This document shows, piece by piece, positions 1 through 11,298 of a stretch of 64,000 nt of DNA. The translations under genes and the position numbers were made by a program. Origin of the DNA: CAZHAX01 sp964530325 (GTDB lineage Bacteria > Chloroflexota > Anaerolineae > B4-G1); contig CAZHAX010000002.1 of assembly GCA_964530325.1 (NCBI GenBank), positions 124,001-188,000 on the forward strand, in the 5' to 3' direction. The notes below the pieces were generated by a model. The model was not told where the DNA came from. It worked only from the letters and a program-made list of their open reading frames with translations, and searched no databases. Each line of letters begins with the position of its first letter. Within the stretch, counting starts at the first letter, position 1.

Positions 1-32
1 ATAATGGCATCCAATCCGCAGCCGAGGGGGAT

Positions 33-3035
<3,003 letters not shown>

Positions 3036-3280
3036 GCCGTCGGGAAGGCGGCTGGCACCTCCAAAGCGCCGGTCACCTGATAGGGCTTTCCGCGAGAGCC
3101 CGCGCGCCCACCTCAGCAGCGGAGCGCAACTGCTGGACCCCCATGGTGTTTTCGTTAGTGGGCGGATGTGCCCCCTGACGGGAGAGTGCCTGGCCCCGGA
3201 GCGGACATTGCTGGATGGATTGCCAGGCGAGTGGCTGAGGCTCGGTATTCCGCAGCCTGCACTATGAAAGGAGATCCGGG

Positions 3281-3727
3281 ATGAAGATCGATACGTCTGT
3301 CGCAACCAGAGCGGGGCTGATCGGCGCGGTGGCGGGCCTTGTGGTCGCCCTGCTGAGCAGAATCCCATTCCTGGGCTGCCTAGTCGCTCCTTTGGGATGG
3401 GTGGTCGCTCTGGCGACCGGTGCCCTCTACGTACATTTCCGTGCTGAGCGCGGCGGCTCCGTGGAGCTGGCCGAGGGCGCGGTAGGAGGGGGCGTCGCGG
3501 GAGCGGTCGCCGGTGCGGTGCAGTCGTTGGTCAGCGGCCTACTCACTCTGATATTCGGCGCGGTCGATACAGCATCCAGCCTTTTCGGCGGCAGCGACAT
3601 CGGTGGCACGGCCCTGGCCGCCGGAGTCACAATCATCGGTGTGGTGATTGGACTTGTCGTTGGGGCGATAATCGGTGCCGTCCTGGGCGCGATCGGCGGC
3701 GCGATCTACTCCGCGATCAAGAAGTAG
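3281..3727 (+). CDS. Small glycine-rich polytopic membrane protein
   Basis: A 148-residue protein of unknown function. It has about four hydrophobic stretches rich in Gly, Ala, Val and Ile: near residues 11-30, 32-50, 68-95 and 107-145. The last contains closely spaced small residues (GVVIGLVVGAIIGAVLGAIGG) of the kind that pack helices tightly. The ATG follows AAAGGAGATCCGGG, a good ribosome binding site, and a strong terminator hairpin lies 33 bases after the stop, so it looks monocistronic. No catalytic motif is visible. A DUF-type small integral membrane protein is the most I can say. Confidence 0.7.
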   Translation: MKIDTSVATRAGLIGAVAGLVVALLSRIPFLGCLVAPLGWVVALATGALYVHFRAERGGSVELAEGAVGGGVAGAVAGAVQSLVSGLLTLIFGAVDTASSLFGGSDIGGTALAAGVTIIGVVIGLVVGAIIGAVLGAIGGAIYSAIKK

Positions 3728-3759
3728 CGATCGGCTTTCACAGTCCGTGGAAGCGCTGC

Positions 3760-3796
3760 AAGGACCCTAAGGGTCTGCCAGACCCTTAGGGTCCTT
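3760..3796 (+). terminator. Long perfect inverted repeat terminator
   Basis: A 37-base palindrome: two perfectly complementary 18-base arms (AAGGACCCTAAGGGTCTG and its complement) around a single central C at 3778, followed by CTTCTTA. It lies after the small membrane protein and before the next promoter, so it probably ends transcription from the left. Confidence 0.8.
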
Positions 3797-3809
3797 CTTA
3801 CCTGCGCGG

Positions 3810-3837
3810 TTGCCTGGCGCGGCCGCTGTGCTATAAT
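3810..3837 (+). promoter_or_regulatory. Sigma70-type promoter for the DUF3048 gene
   Basis: TTGCCT at 3810-3815 and a perfect TATAAT at 3832-3837, separated by 16 bases, 34 bases upstream of the ATG at 3872. Confidence 0.6.
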
Positions 3838-3871
3838 CCGACCGGTTTGCCGGAAAACGGGGGAGCTCTGG

Positions 3872-5023
3872 ATGGGAAATAGCAGGAAGGCGGGACGCCT
3901 TCGGCGCCTGGCCAGACGTGGTGCGTTGGTGCTGCTGATAGTGCCCGCGCTCGCTCTCGCCGGCTGTGCCCAGGCCACGCCCACGCCGACGCGCACGCCA
4001 CGGCCGACCCATACGCCGGTTCCTACGGCGACGGTCGAGCCGACGGCGACGCCGACGCCAACGCCGCTGCCCGAGAACGTCAATCCGCTGACCGGCGAGG
4101 TTGTCGAGGATTCGAGCGTCCTCGACCGCATTCCGGTAGGCATTAAGGTGTCCAACTGGCCGCCCCAATACGTCCGGCCGCAGGCGGGCATCAACAGCGC
4201 GGACATCATCTACGAGCACTACAACGAAGGGTACATGGCCACGCGCTGGACGGCCATCTACCTCAGCAAGGAGCCGGAGCGGGTGGGGCCGGTTCGCAGC
4301 TGCCGGCTGATCGATCTGCACCTGCCGGCGATCTACAAGTTCGCCATGGCCTGCTGGGGCTTCAGCGACGGCGTGGCCCAGATCGCCCGAGATACGGAAG
4401 ACCTCTATCCGAACCGGATCGCCTCCTACAGCCTGGGAGAGGAAATCGCGCCCGACCCCTTCTTCCGCGATCAGACCAGGGACGTTCCCCTGGAGCACAC
4501 CGGCTACACCAATCCGGAGAACGTTCGGGCTTGGGCGGAGGCGCACGGCTATACGGGGCGGCAGGACCTCTCGGGGATGGTATTCTCCGAGGATCCGCCT
4601 GAGGGCGGCGTGCCTGCCACGTACATTCGCATCCCTTATCAGGAGATGGACGCAGAGTGGCGCTACGACGAGGCTAGCGGCCGCTACCTGCGCTGGTCAG
4701 ATGGGGACGTACACACGGACTTTCTGGATGGGGAGCAGCTCAGTGCGGCGAACGTAATCGTTCTCTACGTGCCCCACTGGGAGACCGATATCATGGAAGA
4801 CGCGCACAACGACGTCTACTCGCTCGAGTACGCCATCTGGAACTCCAACCTGGCCATCATCTTCCGCGACGGGCTGCGCTACGACGGCTACTGGCAGCGC
4901 TGGGAGCGCTCCGATATGCTCGTCGTGACGGACGTCGAGGCGGTGCCAATCCCCTTCAAGGTGGGGAACTCGTTCTTCGAGGTCGTCCCCGCGGAGGGGC
5001 TGGAGGTCGTCGTCGAGCCCTAG
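3872..5023 (+). CDS. DUF3048 (YerB-like) lipoprotein
   Basis: A 383-residue exported lipoprotein. A basic N-terminus and hydrophobic segment lead to the lipobox LALAGC near residue 33. A Thr/Pro-rich stalk (about 36-66) follows, then the globular domain from NPLTGE onward. The features NPLTGE, RPQAGINSADIIYEHYNEGYMATRW and RVGPVRSCR match the DUF3048 family, whose member YerB is a Bacillus lipoprotein of unknown biochemical function. The start has GGGGAGCT upstream. It sits alone between a terminator and the convergent AMMECR1 gene, whose stop codon overlaps its own. Surface anchoring is well supported; the function is not known. Confidence 0.88.
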   Translation: MGNSRKAGRLRRLARRGALVLLIVPALALAGCAQATPTPTRTPRPTHTPVPTATVEPTATPTPTPLPENVNPLTGEVVEDSSVLDRIPVGIKVSNWPPQYVRPQAGINSADIIYEHYNEGYMATRWTAIYLSKEPERVGPVRSCRLIDLHLPAIYKFAMACWGFSDGVAQIARDTEDLYPNRIASYSLGEEIAPDPFFRDQTRDVPLEHTGYTNPENVRAWAEAHGYTGRQDLSGMVFSEDPPEGGVPATYIRIPYQEMDAEWRYDEASGRYLRWSDGDVHTDFLDGEQLSAANVIVLYVPHWETDIMEDAHNDVYSLEYAIWNSNLAIIFRDGLRYDGYWQRWERSDMLVVTDVEAVPIPFKVGNSFFEVVPAEGLEVVVEP

Positions 5024-5613
5024 GTCCTCGCAGCCGGACTGACCGGCTGGCTCTCCGCGAACTTCTCCGCCTGGTAGGTGAACACCTCGAGCTCGCCGCG
5101 CCGATAGGCATTGGGGGGCAGCCCTGCCTTCAGGCACAGCTGCTGCAAGAAGAGGTGGGGATCAGGAAGCTTCTCCCACACCTGCGGCAGGAAGGTGGCC
5201 CTATTGAATCCGGACTGAATAAGCACTCCGTCAATGCCGGGCCGCAGCTTCGCCAGCAGGTCCTCCAAACCCTCGTACTCCAGCCGCTGTGGGGCGCTGA
5301 GTACGGACACCTCGAAGCAGACCTGATCCAGCTCGGCCGTGGAGAGGGGCGGGAAACGCGGGTCGCGCACCGCCGCGGCGATCGCGTTCTCCCGGACGTC
5401 CTCCGCCAGGGGTTGGTGCGCTTCAAGCGAGCCGATGCATCCCCGTAGGGTCCCGTCCTTGGTGATGGTGACAAAGCAGGCGCCGTCGGAGCACAGCTCT
5501 TCTGAGAGTTGGCCGGGGTCGAGGCTGGGCGGCTGGCCCCGCTGAAGTGCGGCGGCGACCGCCCGGCGGGCCAGCGCCAACAGCTCCTGCCGGTCCTTCT
5601 CCTCCAGGCCCAT
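5020..5613 (-). CDS. amrA: AMMECR1-domain protein (AmmeMemoRadiSam system protein A)
   Basis: A 197-residue AMMECR1 protein. The conserved LRGCIGS segment near residue 60 is the family hallmark, preceded by an N-terminal helical region. It is the last gene of a minus-strand set, 32 bases after the MEMO1 gene and downstream of the radical SAM gene, which is the standard AmmeMemoRadiSam set. The biochemical role of the bacterial system is unsettled; macromolecule modification has been proposed. The ATG is at 5613. The stop overlaps the stop of the convergent DUF3048 gene by four bases, leaving no intergenic terminator. Confidence 0.92.
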   Translation of the reverse strand: MGLEEKDRQELLALARRAVAAALQRGQPPSLDPGQLSEELCSDGACFVTITKDGTLRGCIGSLEAHQPLAEDVRENAIAAAVRDPRFPPLSTAELDQVCFEVSVLSAPQRLEYEGLEDLLAKLRPGIDGVLIQSGFNRATFLPQVWEKLPDPHLFLQQLCLKAGLPPNAYRRGELEVFTYQAEKFAESQPVSPAART

Positions 5614-5645
5614 CGCTATCCCATCAGGCTCGCTGACCGTGGCGG

Positions 5646-6446
5646 TCAGGCGGCGTAGGCCACGGATGCGTAACCGACCACCTGTTGCTTGTCGCCGGCC
5701 GTGTCCCCCGACGTCCGATAGTCCAGCAGGTGGGGAGTCCAGATCCTCTGCCGGGCGACGCCCATCAGCGCCGCCGCCGGGGCCTTGCCGCAGGCCTCTC
5801 CCAGCAGCACCCCGGTCTCGTCGTCGGCGGTCAGCTTCTTCAGCAGCGCCTGGTCCACTTCCTGGGCGGTTGCGTAGGGCAGGTAGTGGCTCAGATCGCT
5901 GGACACCACGATCAGGTCGTCTTCGCCGATGTGGATCGACAGGTCCGCCCCGACCTTCCGCGGGTCTACCTCACCGAACAACATGGGGACAAGCTCGAAC
6001 TCGGGGAGTACCATCTGCAGGAAGGGCACTTCGACTTCCAGGGAGTGTTCGTTGGCGTGGGCGCCGGCTTCGCGGGTGTACAGCGTGGATCGGAGCAGCA
6101 TGGCGCCGATACGCTCGACGGCCACAGGCGCATCGCCCAGAGGCGTGCGGAAGGCGGAGTAGCCTCCCAGGGCGACACCGGCGAACGCGACGCGGTGTGC
6201 CGGGCCCATCAGGAAGACGGTCCACTTCTTCTTGGGGAGCGTTGTCAGTGCGCGAAAGGCGAAGCCGGCGGTGGGCCCCGAGTAGACGTAGCCGGCGTGA
6301 GGGGCGATGACGGCGCGGACCGTGCCCAGACCCCGAGGCAGCTTCGCGGCCTCTACGTACTGCTTGATCTCCTGCCGGAGTGCGCCTGGATCCGAAGGAT
6401 AGAACTGCCCGGCGACGGCGGGCGGCCGTACGGGTAACCTAACCAT
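5646..6446 (-). CDS. amrB: MEMO1 family protein (AmmeMemoRadiSam system protein B)
   Basis: A 266-residue member of the MEMO family, whose fold resembles extradiol dioxygenases. Family landmarks include PAVAGQFYPSDP at the N-terminus, APHAGYVYSGPTAGFAF with the conserved His, the MGPAHR loop, and VVSSDLSHYL. His49-type, Asp and His residues that form the metal pocket in relatives all appear present. The ATG at 6446 follows GGGGAGGGAATGG on the minus strand. It lies 39 bases after the radical SAM gene and 32 bases before the AMMECR1 gene, so the three are probably co-transcribed. Confidence 0.93.
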   Translation of the reverse strand: MVRLPVRPPAVAGQFYPSDPGALRQEIKQYVEAAKLPRGLGTVRAVIAPHAGYVYSGPTAGFAFRALTTLPKKKWTVFLMGPAHRVAFAGVALGGYSAFRTPLGDAPVAVERIGAMLLRSTLYTREAGAHANEHSLEVEVPFLQMVLPEFELVPMLFGEVDPRKVGADLSIHIGEDDLIVVSSDLSHYLPYATAQEVDQALLKKLTADDETGVLLGEACGKAPAAALMGVARQRIWTPHLLDYRTSGDTAGDKQQVVGYASVAYAA

Positions 6447-6485
6447 CCATTCCCTCCCCAGTGTAGCGCGGTGGGCGAGCGGCCA

Positions 6486-7508
6486 TCACTCCCAGACTCC
6501 TGCGACAGCGGTTCCGCACTGCTGGCAGATACCCCTCTCGGTCCACTGCTCCTCTACGTTGTACCAGTGGCGCCGGACCAGCGTAGCGCCGCACTTCGTG
6601 CAGTGCGTGCTCTCCCGATCTGCGTCCATCACGTTGCCTACGTAGACGTAGTGGATGCCGGCCTCCTTGCCTATGTCATAGGCGCGCTGCAGAGAGGCGG
6701 ACGGCGTCCTCGGTCTGTCCAGCATCTCGAAGTCGGGATGGAACGCGCTGATGTGCCAGGGCATATCGGGGTCGACGCCGGCCAGCCACTCGGCCGCCGC
6801 CCGCAGCTCGTCCTCAGAATCGTTCAGGCCTGGAATGAGCAGGGTAGTGACCTCGATCCAGATGTCGGTCTCGGTGGCGATGTGAGCGATGTTTCTCTTG
6901 ACCGGTTCGAGCCGTGCTTGACACTGCTCGGCGTAGAATTCCTCGCTGAAAGCCTTCAGATCGACGTTGATGGCGTCGAGGTAGGGCTCGATCGCATCCA
7001 GAGCAGCCATCGACATGAAGCCGTTGGAGACGTAGACACTCTTGATACCGTGCTCGTGGCCCAACCTGGCCGTATCGAACGTGTACTCGAAGAAGACCGT
7101 GGGCTCGTTGTACGTGTAGGCGATGAGCGGTATCCTCTCCCGCAGACAAGTCTCTACCAACCCCTCGGGAGACGCCTGCTTGCCCAGCGATCCCAGATCC
7201 GCCGAGAAGCCGCGCTGCTGCGACATCTGCCAGTTCTGGCAGAAAGGGCAGCGGAAGTTGCAGCCGTAGGTGCCGATCGAGAGCACCTGGGCACCCGGGT
7301 GGAAGTGGAATAGAGGCTTCTTCTCAATCGGGTCGACGTGGACGGCGACGGGCTCACCGTAGACGATCAGGTTGAGGCGGCCGTCGACGTTCCTGCGTAC
7401 GCCGCACTTCCCGGCCTCATTCGGCTTGACTGCGCAGAAGTGCTCGCAGGCCTGGCACTGAACCACGCCCTTGGCCAGCGGCTTCTGAAGAGTAGCTTCC
7501 CTGAGCAC
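6486..7508 (-). CDS. amrS: AmmeMemoRadiSam system radical SAM enzyme
   Basis: A 340-residue radical SAM protein. The N-terminus carries a cysteine-rich region (CQACEHFC, KCGVRRN) typical of this pyruvate formate-lyase-activase-like subfamily. The cluster motif CNFRCPFC (CxxxCxxC) lies near residue 80. A C-terminal zinc-ribbon pair (CTKCG and CQQCG) ends the chain. Two of its partner genes lie immediately downstream. The start is GTG at 7508, 50 bases after the ROK gene. A TATAAT hexamer lies on the minus strand at 7534-7529 without a recognisable -35, so an internal promoter is possible. The substrate is unknown. Confidence 0.93.
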   Translation of the reverse strand: MLREATLQKPLAKGVVQCQACEHFCAVKPNEAGKCGVRRNVDGRLNLIVYGEPVAVHVDPIEKKPLFHFHPGAQVLSIGTYGCNFRCPFCQNWQMSQQRGFSADLGSLGKQASPEGLVETCLRERIPLIAYTYNEPTVFFEYTFDTARLGHEHGIKSVYVSNGFMSMAALDAIEPYLDAINVDLKAFSEEFYAEQCQARLEPVKRNIAHIATETDIWIEVTTLLIPGLNDSEDELRAAAEWLAGVDPDMPWHISAFHPDFEMLDRPRTPSASLQRAYDIGKEAGIHYVYVGNVMDADRESTHCTKCGATLVRRHWYNVEEQWTERGICQQCGTAVAGVWE

Positions 7509-7558
7509 AGCGGATCTTCCTGTGCATCATTATAGCACAAACGAGAGCCGCGCGGGGC

Positions 7559-8530
7559 TTAGCCAGTCTGTGCCAGGGCCGCCGCGGCCGCGCCGAGCAC
7601 GCCGGCATTGCTGCCCAGTTCCGCAGGGGCCACGCGTACCACCTCGGCCGCTTCGGCGAAGGCAAACTCGGCGATGACCTGCCGCACCGGCCCGAACATC
7701 CTCTCCCCCAGGTTGGCCACGCCGCCGCCGAAGACGATCAACTGGGGGTTTAGCATGTGCACCACGCTGGCCATCCCCAAGCCCAGGTAGTGCATTGCCT
7801 CCGCCAGGACCGACTCCGCCGTCTCGTCCCCCTGGTCGGCCGCCTGGGCCACGAGCTTGGCTGTGACGCGGCTTTCGTCGCCCTCCGCGAGTTCGGTGAT
7901 CAGCGTCTGTGCGCCCTGCGCGATTCGCTCCCGCGCCTGGCGAGCGATGGAAGGGCCCGAGGTCAAGGCCTCCAGACAGCCGCGTCTGCCACAAGCGCAG
8001 ACGGGACCATCCGGCTTGACGACGATGTGGCCGATCTCGCCGGCCATCCCGGACGCGCCGTGGTAGAGGCGGCCGTCGAGGATCAGGCCGCCGCCCACCC
8101 CGGTGCCGACGACGACGTAGATCATGTGGTCGACGCCGCGGCCGGCTCCGAAACGGTGCTCTCCCAGCGCCGCCGCGTTGGCGTCGTTCTCCAGGTAGGT
8201 GGTGATGCCCATACCGCTCTCGATCAGCTGCTTGAGCGGCACGCGGTCCCAGCCGTGCAGGTTGGGCGGGGCGACGACGACGCCGGCGGCCATGTCGATC
8301 GGCCCCGGTGCGCCGATACCCACGGCGGCCACCTGCGAGGCCTCCACGCCACCCTCGTCTATGACTGCACGCGCTGAATCGAGCATACGGGCGACTACGG
8401 CGTCCCGCCCTTCACGCGCCAGCGTCTCGCGGTAGTCGTGGGACAGGATTTTGCCGGAGGGATCGACGAGCGCGGTGGCGATCTTCGTCCCTCCGAGGTC
8501 GATTCCGATGACGGGTTGGTCAGAGGGCAT
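7559..8530 (-). CDS. ROK family sugar kinase (glucokinase-like)
   Basis: A 323-residue ROK protein, probably phosphorylating glucose or a related hexose with ATP. It has the phosphate-binding motif DLGGTKIATALVD near residue 10, the catalytic NDANAAALGE segment, and the ROK zinc motif CACGRRGC near residue 160 preceded by GHIVVKPDG. There is no N-terminal helix-turn-helix, so it is the kinase rather than the repressor form. The ATG at 8530 follows GGAGCACCAC. A consensus promoter lies just upstream on the minus strand. It is the first gene of the set that continues into the AmmeMemoRadiSam genes, but a functional link is not obvious. Confidence 0.9.
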   Translation of the reverse strand: MPSDQPVIGIDLGGTKIATALVDPSGKILSHDYRETLAREGRDAVVARMLDSARAVIDEGGVEASQVAAVGIGAPGPIDMAAGVVVAPPNLHGWDRVPLKQLIESGMGITTYLENDANAAALGEHRFGAGRGVDHMIYVVVGTGVGGGLILDGRLYHGASGMAGEIGHIVVKPDGPVCACGRRGCLEALTSGPSIARQARERIAQGAQTLITELAEGDESRVTAKLVAQAADQGDETAESVLAEAMHYLGLGMASVVHMLNPQLIVFGGGVANLGERMFGPVRQVIAEFAFAEAAEVVRVAPAELGSNAGVLGAAAAALAQTG

Positions 8531-8560
8531 GTGGTGCTCCGTTCCGGAAAGGTGGCAGCG

Positions 8561-8589
8561 AGAATAGCACGGATCGGGGGTGGTGTCAA
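8561..8589 (-). promoter_or_regulatory. Promoter for the ROK/AmmeMemoRadiSam set
   Basis: On the minus strand, TTGACA at 8589-8584 and TATTCT at 8566-8561 with a 17-base spacer, about 30 bases upstream of the ROK start codon. Confidence 0.7.
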
Positions 8590-8642
8590 CCGGCGGGGCG
8601 CACCGGTGGTGACGATTCAGCGCTCACGGTACAATCGTACCG

Positions 8643-8671
8643 TTGACGTCCCTCCCCGGCGCTAGTACAAT
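8643..8671 (+). promoter_or_regulatory. Promoter for the FAD-linked oxidase gene
   Basis: TTGACG at 8643-8648 and TACAAT at 8666-8671 with a 17-base spacer. It lies divergent to the ROK promoter and 60 bases upstream of the preferred start codon at 8732. Confidence 0.65.
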
Positions 8672-8731
8672 AGCACTACGTGTGAGCCGGCGATGGCGCC
8701 GCGACGGCGCTTCCGCTGGGAGATGTTCTCA

Positions 8732-10414
8732 ATGGATAGTGCTGATCTGCGTTGGTGGGGCTGGGGCCTGCTCGGCCGCAGCGAGCCGCTCGACGGCCGG
8801 CCTCTTCTGGGGGCGACCCTGCGGGCCTGGTTGGAACTGCCCGCTGAGGCGTTCGAGCAGGAGCTTACTCCGGTCGACCTGGAGCAGATCGACCTCCGCC
8901 CGTCGCGCCTGGACGATCCGATGCTGACGTCGCTCCGCAAGACGCTCGGTGATGGCGCGGTGCGGGCGGACGCCGCAGCCCGCGTGACCCACTCGTACGG
9001 CAAGTCGTATGGCGATCTGGTGCGTCTCCGAGCCGGCTGCGTTCCCCGCCCTCCAGACGCGGTGGTGACCCCGGTCGACGAGGGCCAGGTTGTCGCGCTT
9101 CTCGCCTGGTGCGCGGAGCGGGACGTCGCCGTAGTACCCTTCGGGGGAGGGACGGGGCTTGAAGGAGGTCTCCAGGTGCCCGAGGGCGAGAACCCCGGCG
9201 TGGTGCTCGATCTCTCCCGTCTAGACCGCCTGCTGTCGCTAGACGTCACTTCCAGGACGGCGACGGTCCAGGCCGGCGCCCGCGGGGCAGAGCTGGAGGG
9301 CGCGCTGAACGAGAAGGGGTACACACTGGGGCAGCTGCCGCAGTCTTCTGAGTTCTCCTCTGTGGGCGGCTGGATCGCTACCGGCGCAGCCGGTCACGGT
9401 ACCCCGGGACACCTCTCCGTCGAGGCGAAGACGGAAGCGCTGCGGGTGGTTACGCCGATCGGCATGGTGGATGCTGAGAGGACCGTCTCAGGCGGAGGGC
9501 GGGCCGGGCTGCTGGGCCTTTTGTTCGGTTCGGAAGGCGCGTTTGGCGTGATTGCGGAGGCCGTGCTTGCTGTACGCCCGCTGCCCCAGGAGAGCGACGT
9601 CCGGGCTCTCGCCTTCGCTGGTCTTGAGGATGGCCTGGCCGCTCTACGTGAGCTGATGCAGAGCGAACGCCTCGATCCGACTGTCGCCGCGTTGTGGGAT
9701 GGCGCAGCCGTCGCGGCCTGGGAGGCTTCCCTTCCTGCAAGGGCCGGGGCGGGGCGGCTGGCTGACGGGCTTGTCGCCCGCCGCAGAGAGCGGGGCGGGT
9801 ACCCCGCAGAGTCGGAAAGGGTGCTGCTTCTATTGGGCTTCGAGGGTGATAGCGGCGCGGTGGCAGCGCAGTGGCGTGAGGCGCTCGCCGTCTGCGGAAG
9901 GCACAAGTCGACGACTCTCGGGAACGGGGTCGCCCGAGCCTGGGAGCGGGAGCGGTATTCCTGGCCATACCTGCGAGACACGCTGGTCGGCCGCGGCGTG
10001 ATGGTCGATGCGGTCGGCGCGTCGGCTGACTGGTCTGCTCTGCCAGCGGTGCGGGACGCGCTGGTGGATGCCCTCAGGGGAGCCGTCCGCACCGGCAAGG
10101 GCGGGCCGGGGTTCGTGCATACCTGGTTCACGCACTCGGGGCCCCAGGGCTCCGGCGTCTATGCCACCTTCTTCGGCCGCCGGGCGACGGAAGACGTCGA
10201 GGCCAGCGTGGCCCAGTGGCAGGCCGTACGCGACGCGGGGCTGGAAGCGGTCCTGGAGGCGGGTGGCCGGCTCTGCCTCGGCTGCGGTGCCGGCTGCAGC
10301 CGCTCCCGCTGGCTCGAGCGGCAGGCTGATCCGACCGGGCTGAAAGCCCTCCGCGCGCTCAAGGCGGCGCTCGACCCTACCGGGGTGATGAACCCGGGCG
10401 TTCTGCCGGCGTAG
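8732..10414 (+). CDS. FAD-binding oxidase, alkyl-DHAP synthase/GlcD-like
   Basis: A 560-residue flavoprotein of the vanillyl-alcohol oxidase superfamily. An N-terminal WWGWG segment resembles alkyldihydroxyacetonephosphate synthase. The FAD domain has the PP-loop VVPFGGGTGLEGG and the SVGGWIATGAAG segment. The C-terminal cap ends with LDPTGVMNPGVL. I chose ATG 8732 because GGGAG lies nine to ten bases upstream; an in-frame ATG at 8693 lacks a good site. The C-terminal catalytic position, where alkyl-DHAP synthases carry consecutive histidines, reads LCLGCGAGCSRSRW instead, so ether-lipid synthesis should not be assumed. A 2-hydroxyacid or other alcohol dehydrogenase is an alternative. Confidence 0.82.
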   Translation: MDSADLRWWGWGLLGRSEPLDGRPLLGATLRAWLELPAEAFEQELTPVDLEQIDLRPSRLDDPMLTSLRKTLGDGAVRADAAARVTHSYGKSYGDLVRLRAGCVPRPPDAVVTPVDEGQVVALLAWCAERDVAVVPFGGGTGLEGGLQVPEGENPGVVLDLSRLDRLLSLDVTSRTATVQAGARGAELEGALNEKGYTLGQLPQSSEFSSVGGWIATGAAGHGTPGHLSVEAKTEALRVVTPIGMVDAERTVSGGGRAGLLGLLFGSEGAFGVIAEAVLAVRPLPQESDVRALAFAGLEDGLAALRELMQSERLDPTVAALWDGAAVAAWEASLPARAGAGRLADGLVARRRERGGYPAESERVLLLLGFEGDSGAVAAQWREALAVCGRHKSTTLGNGVARAWERERYSWPYLRDTLVGRGVMVDAVGASADWSALPAVRDALVDALRGAVRTGKGGPGFVHTWFTHSGPQGSGVYATFFGRRATEDVEASVAQWQAVRDAGLEAVLEAGGRLCLGCGAGCSRSRWLERQADPTGLKALRALKAALDPTGVMNPGVLPA

Positions 10415-10499
10415 CCGCCGCATCCCCTCTGCAGCGAGACCCACCAGTCTGATTCAGGGCCTGCCGCTCGGCGGGCATTGCCTGATTGTGCGGTCGTGC

Positions 10500-10527
10500 T
10501 TGGCTTCCTCGCCCGGTTGCGTATAAT
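10500..10527 (+). promoter_or_regulatory. Promoter for the MBL-fold gene
   Basis: TTGGCT at 10500-10505 and TATAAT at 10522-10527 with a 16-base spacer. It rules out the in-frame TTG at 10527 as a start, since that codon overlaps the -10 box. Confidence 0.6.
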
Positions 10528-10556
10528 TGGGCCGGAATCCTGAGAGAGGCTTGGGC

Positions 10557-11210
10557 ATGGAAATCACCTGGTATGGGCAGAGTTGCTTTCGGTTGAGCGA
10601 GCGGGGCCTGGCCAACGTTGTCACCGATCCCTTTCCGCCGGACGTGGGCCTGACATTTCCGCGCCCGCGGGCACACGTCGTGACCGTGAGCCACGACGAC
10701 CCGGCGTGCCAGTATACCTCGGGAGTGCGCGGCCCCTTCACGCTGATCGATGGCCCCGGCGAGTACGAGATCGGCGGCGTCTTCATCACCGGCATCGCCA
10801 CCTATGCGGACGGGAAGAAGGGAGCGGATCGCGGGCTGAACATCGTCTACACCTATCACTACGATGGGCTGACGGTCTGCCACCTGGGCCTGCTGGGCCA
10901 CGTGCCCACCCAATCACAGGTGGAGAACCTCGGCGCGGTCGACGTGCTCCTGGTGCCCATTGGGGGCTACGGCAGCCTGACTCCGGCGAAGGCGTCCGAG
11001 GTGATCAGCCTGTTCGAGCCCAGCCTGGTCGTGCCTATGAACTACAAGGTCAAGGGTCTGAGCGTCACCCTGGGAACGCTGGGCCCCTTCCTGAAGGAGA
11101 TGGGGCTGGAGAAGGCGGAGACCCAGGATACACTCAAGGCGAGCAAGGCGGCCGCGGAGGAGGGGACGAAAGTCGTCGTCCTGGAGGCGAAGGGGCGAGA
11201 AGAGGGCTGA
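10557..11210 (+). CDS. Metallo-beta-lactamase-fold protein with degenerate metal site
   Basis: A 217-residue protein of the UlaG/Lactamase_B_3-like branch. ITWYGQSCFRL, the GPGEYEIGG strand pair and DVLLVPIGGYGSLTPAKASEV are typical of that branch. The usual metal-binding HxHxDH is replaced by SHDDPAC, leaving one of the three expected histidines, so hydrolase activity is doubtful. ATG 10557 is chosen over the upstream TTG because it follows GAGAGAGG and sits correctly below the promoter. The gene is monocistronic and is separated from the convergent zinc-ribbon gene by a hairpin. Confidence 0.85.
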   Translation: MEITWYGQSCFRLSERGLANVVTDPFPPDVGLTFPRPRAHVVTVSHDDPACQYTSGVRGPFTLIDGPGEYEIGGVFITGIATYADGKKGADRGLNIVYTYHYDGLTVCHLGLLGHVPTQSQVENLGAVDVLLVPIGGYGSLTPAKASEVISLFEPSLVVPMNYKVKGLSVTLGTLGPFLKEMGLEKAETQDTLKASKAAAEEGTKVVVLEAKGREEG

Positions 11211-11243
11211 AGGGCGATCTGGGCTGGTGGGGGGATAACAGAG

Positions 11244-11271
11244 CGGGCGCAAACCTATGGGTCTGCGCCCG
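11244..11271. terminator. Shared hairpin between convergent genes
   Basis: CGGGCGCA at 11244-11251 pairs with TGCGCCCG at 11264-11271, and the loop can add ACC/GGT pairs. On the plus strand it is followed by TTCTTCGTT. It lies between two convergent genes and could serve both. Confidence 0.65.
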
Positions 11272-11298
11272 TTCTTCGTTCCGCCGCCGGGGGTTCTC

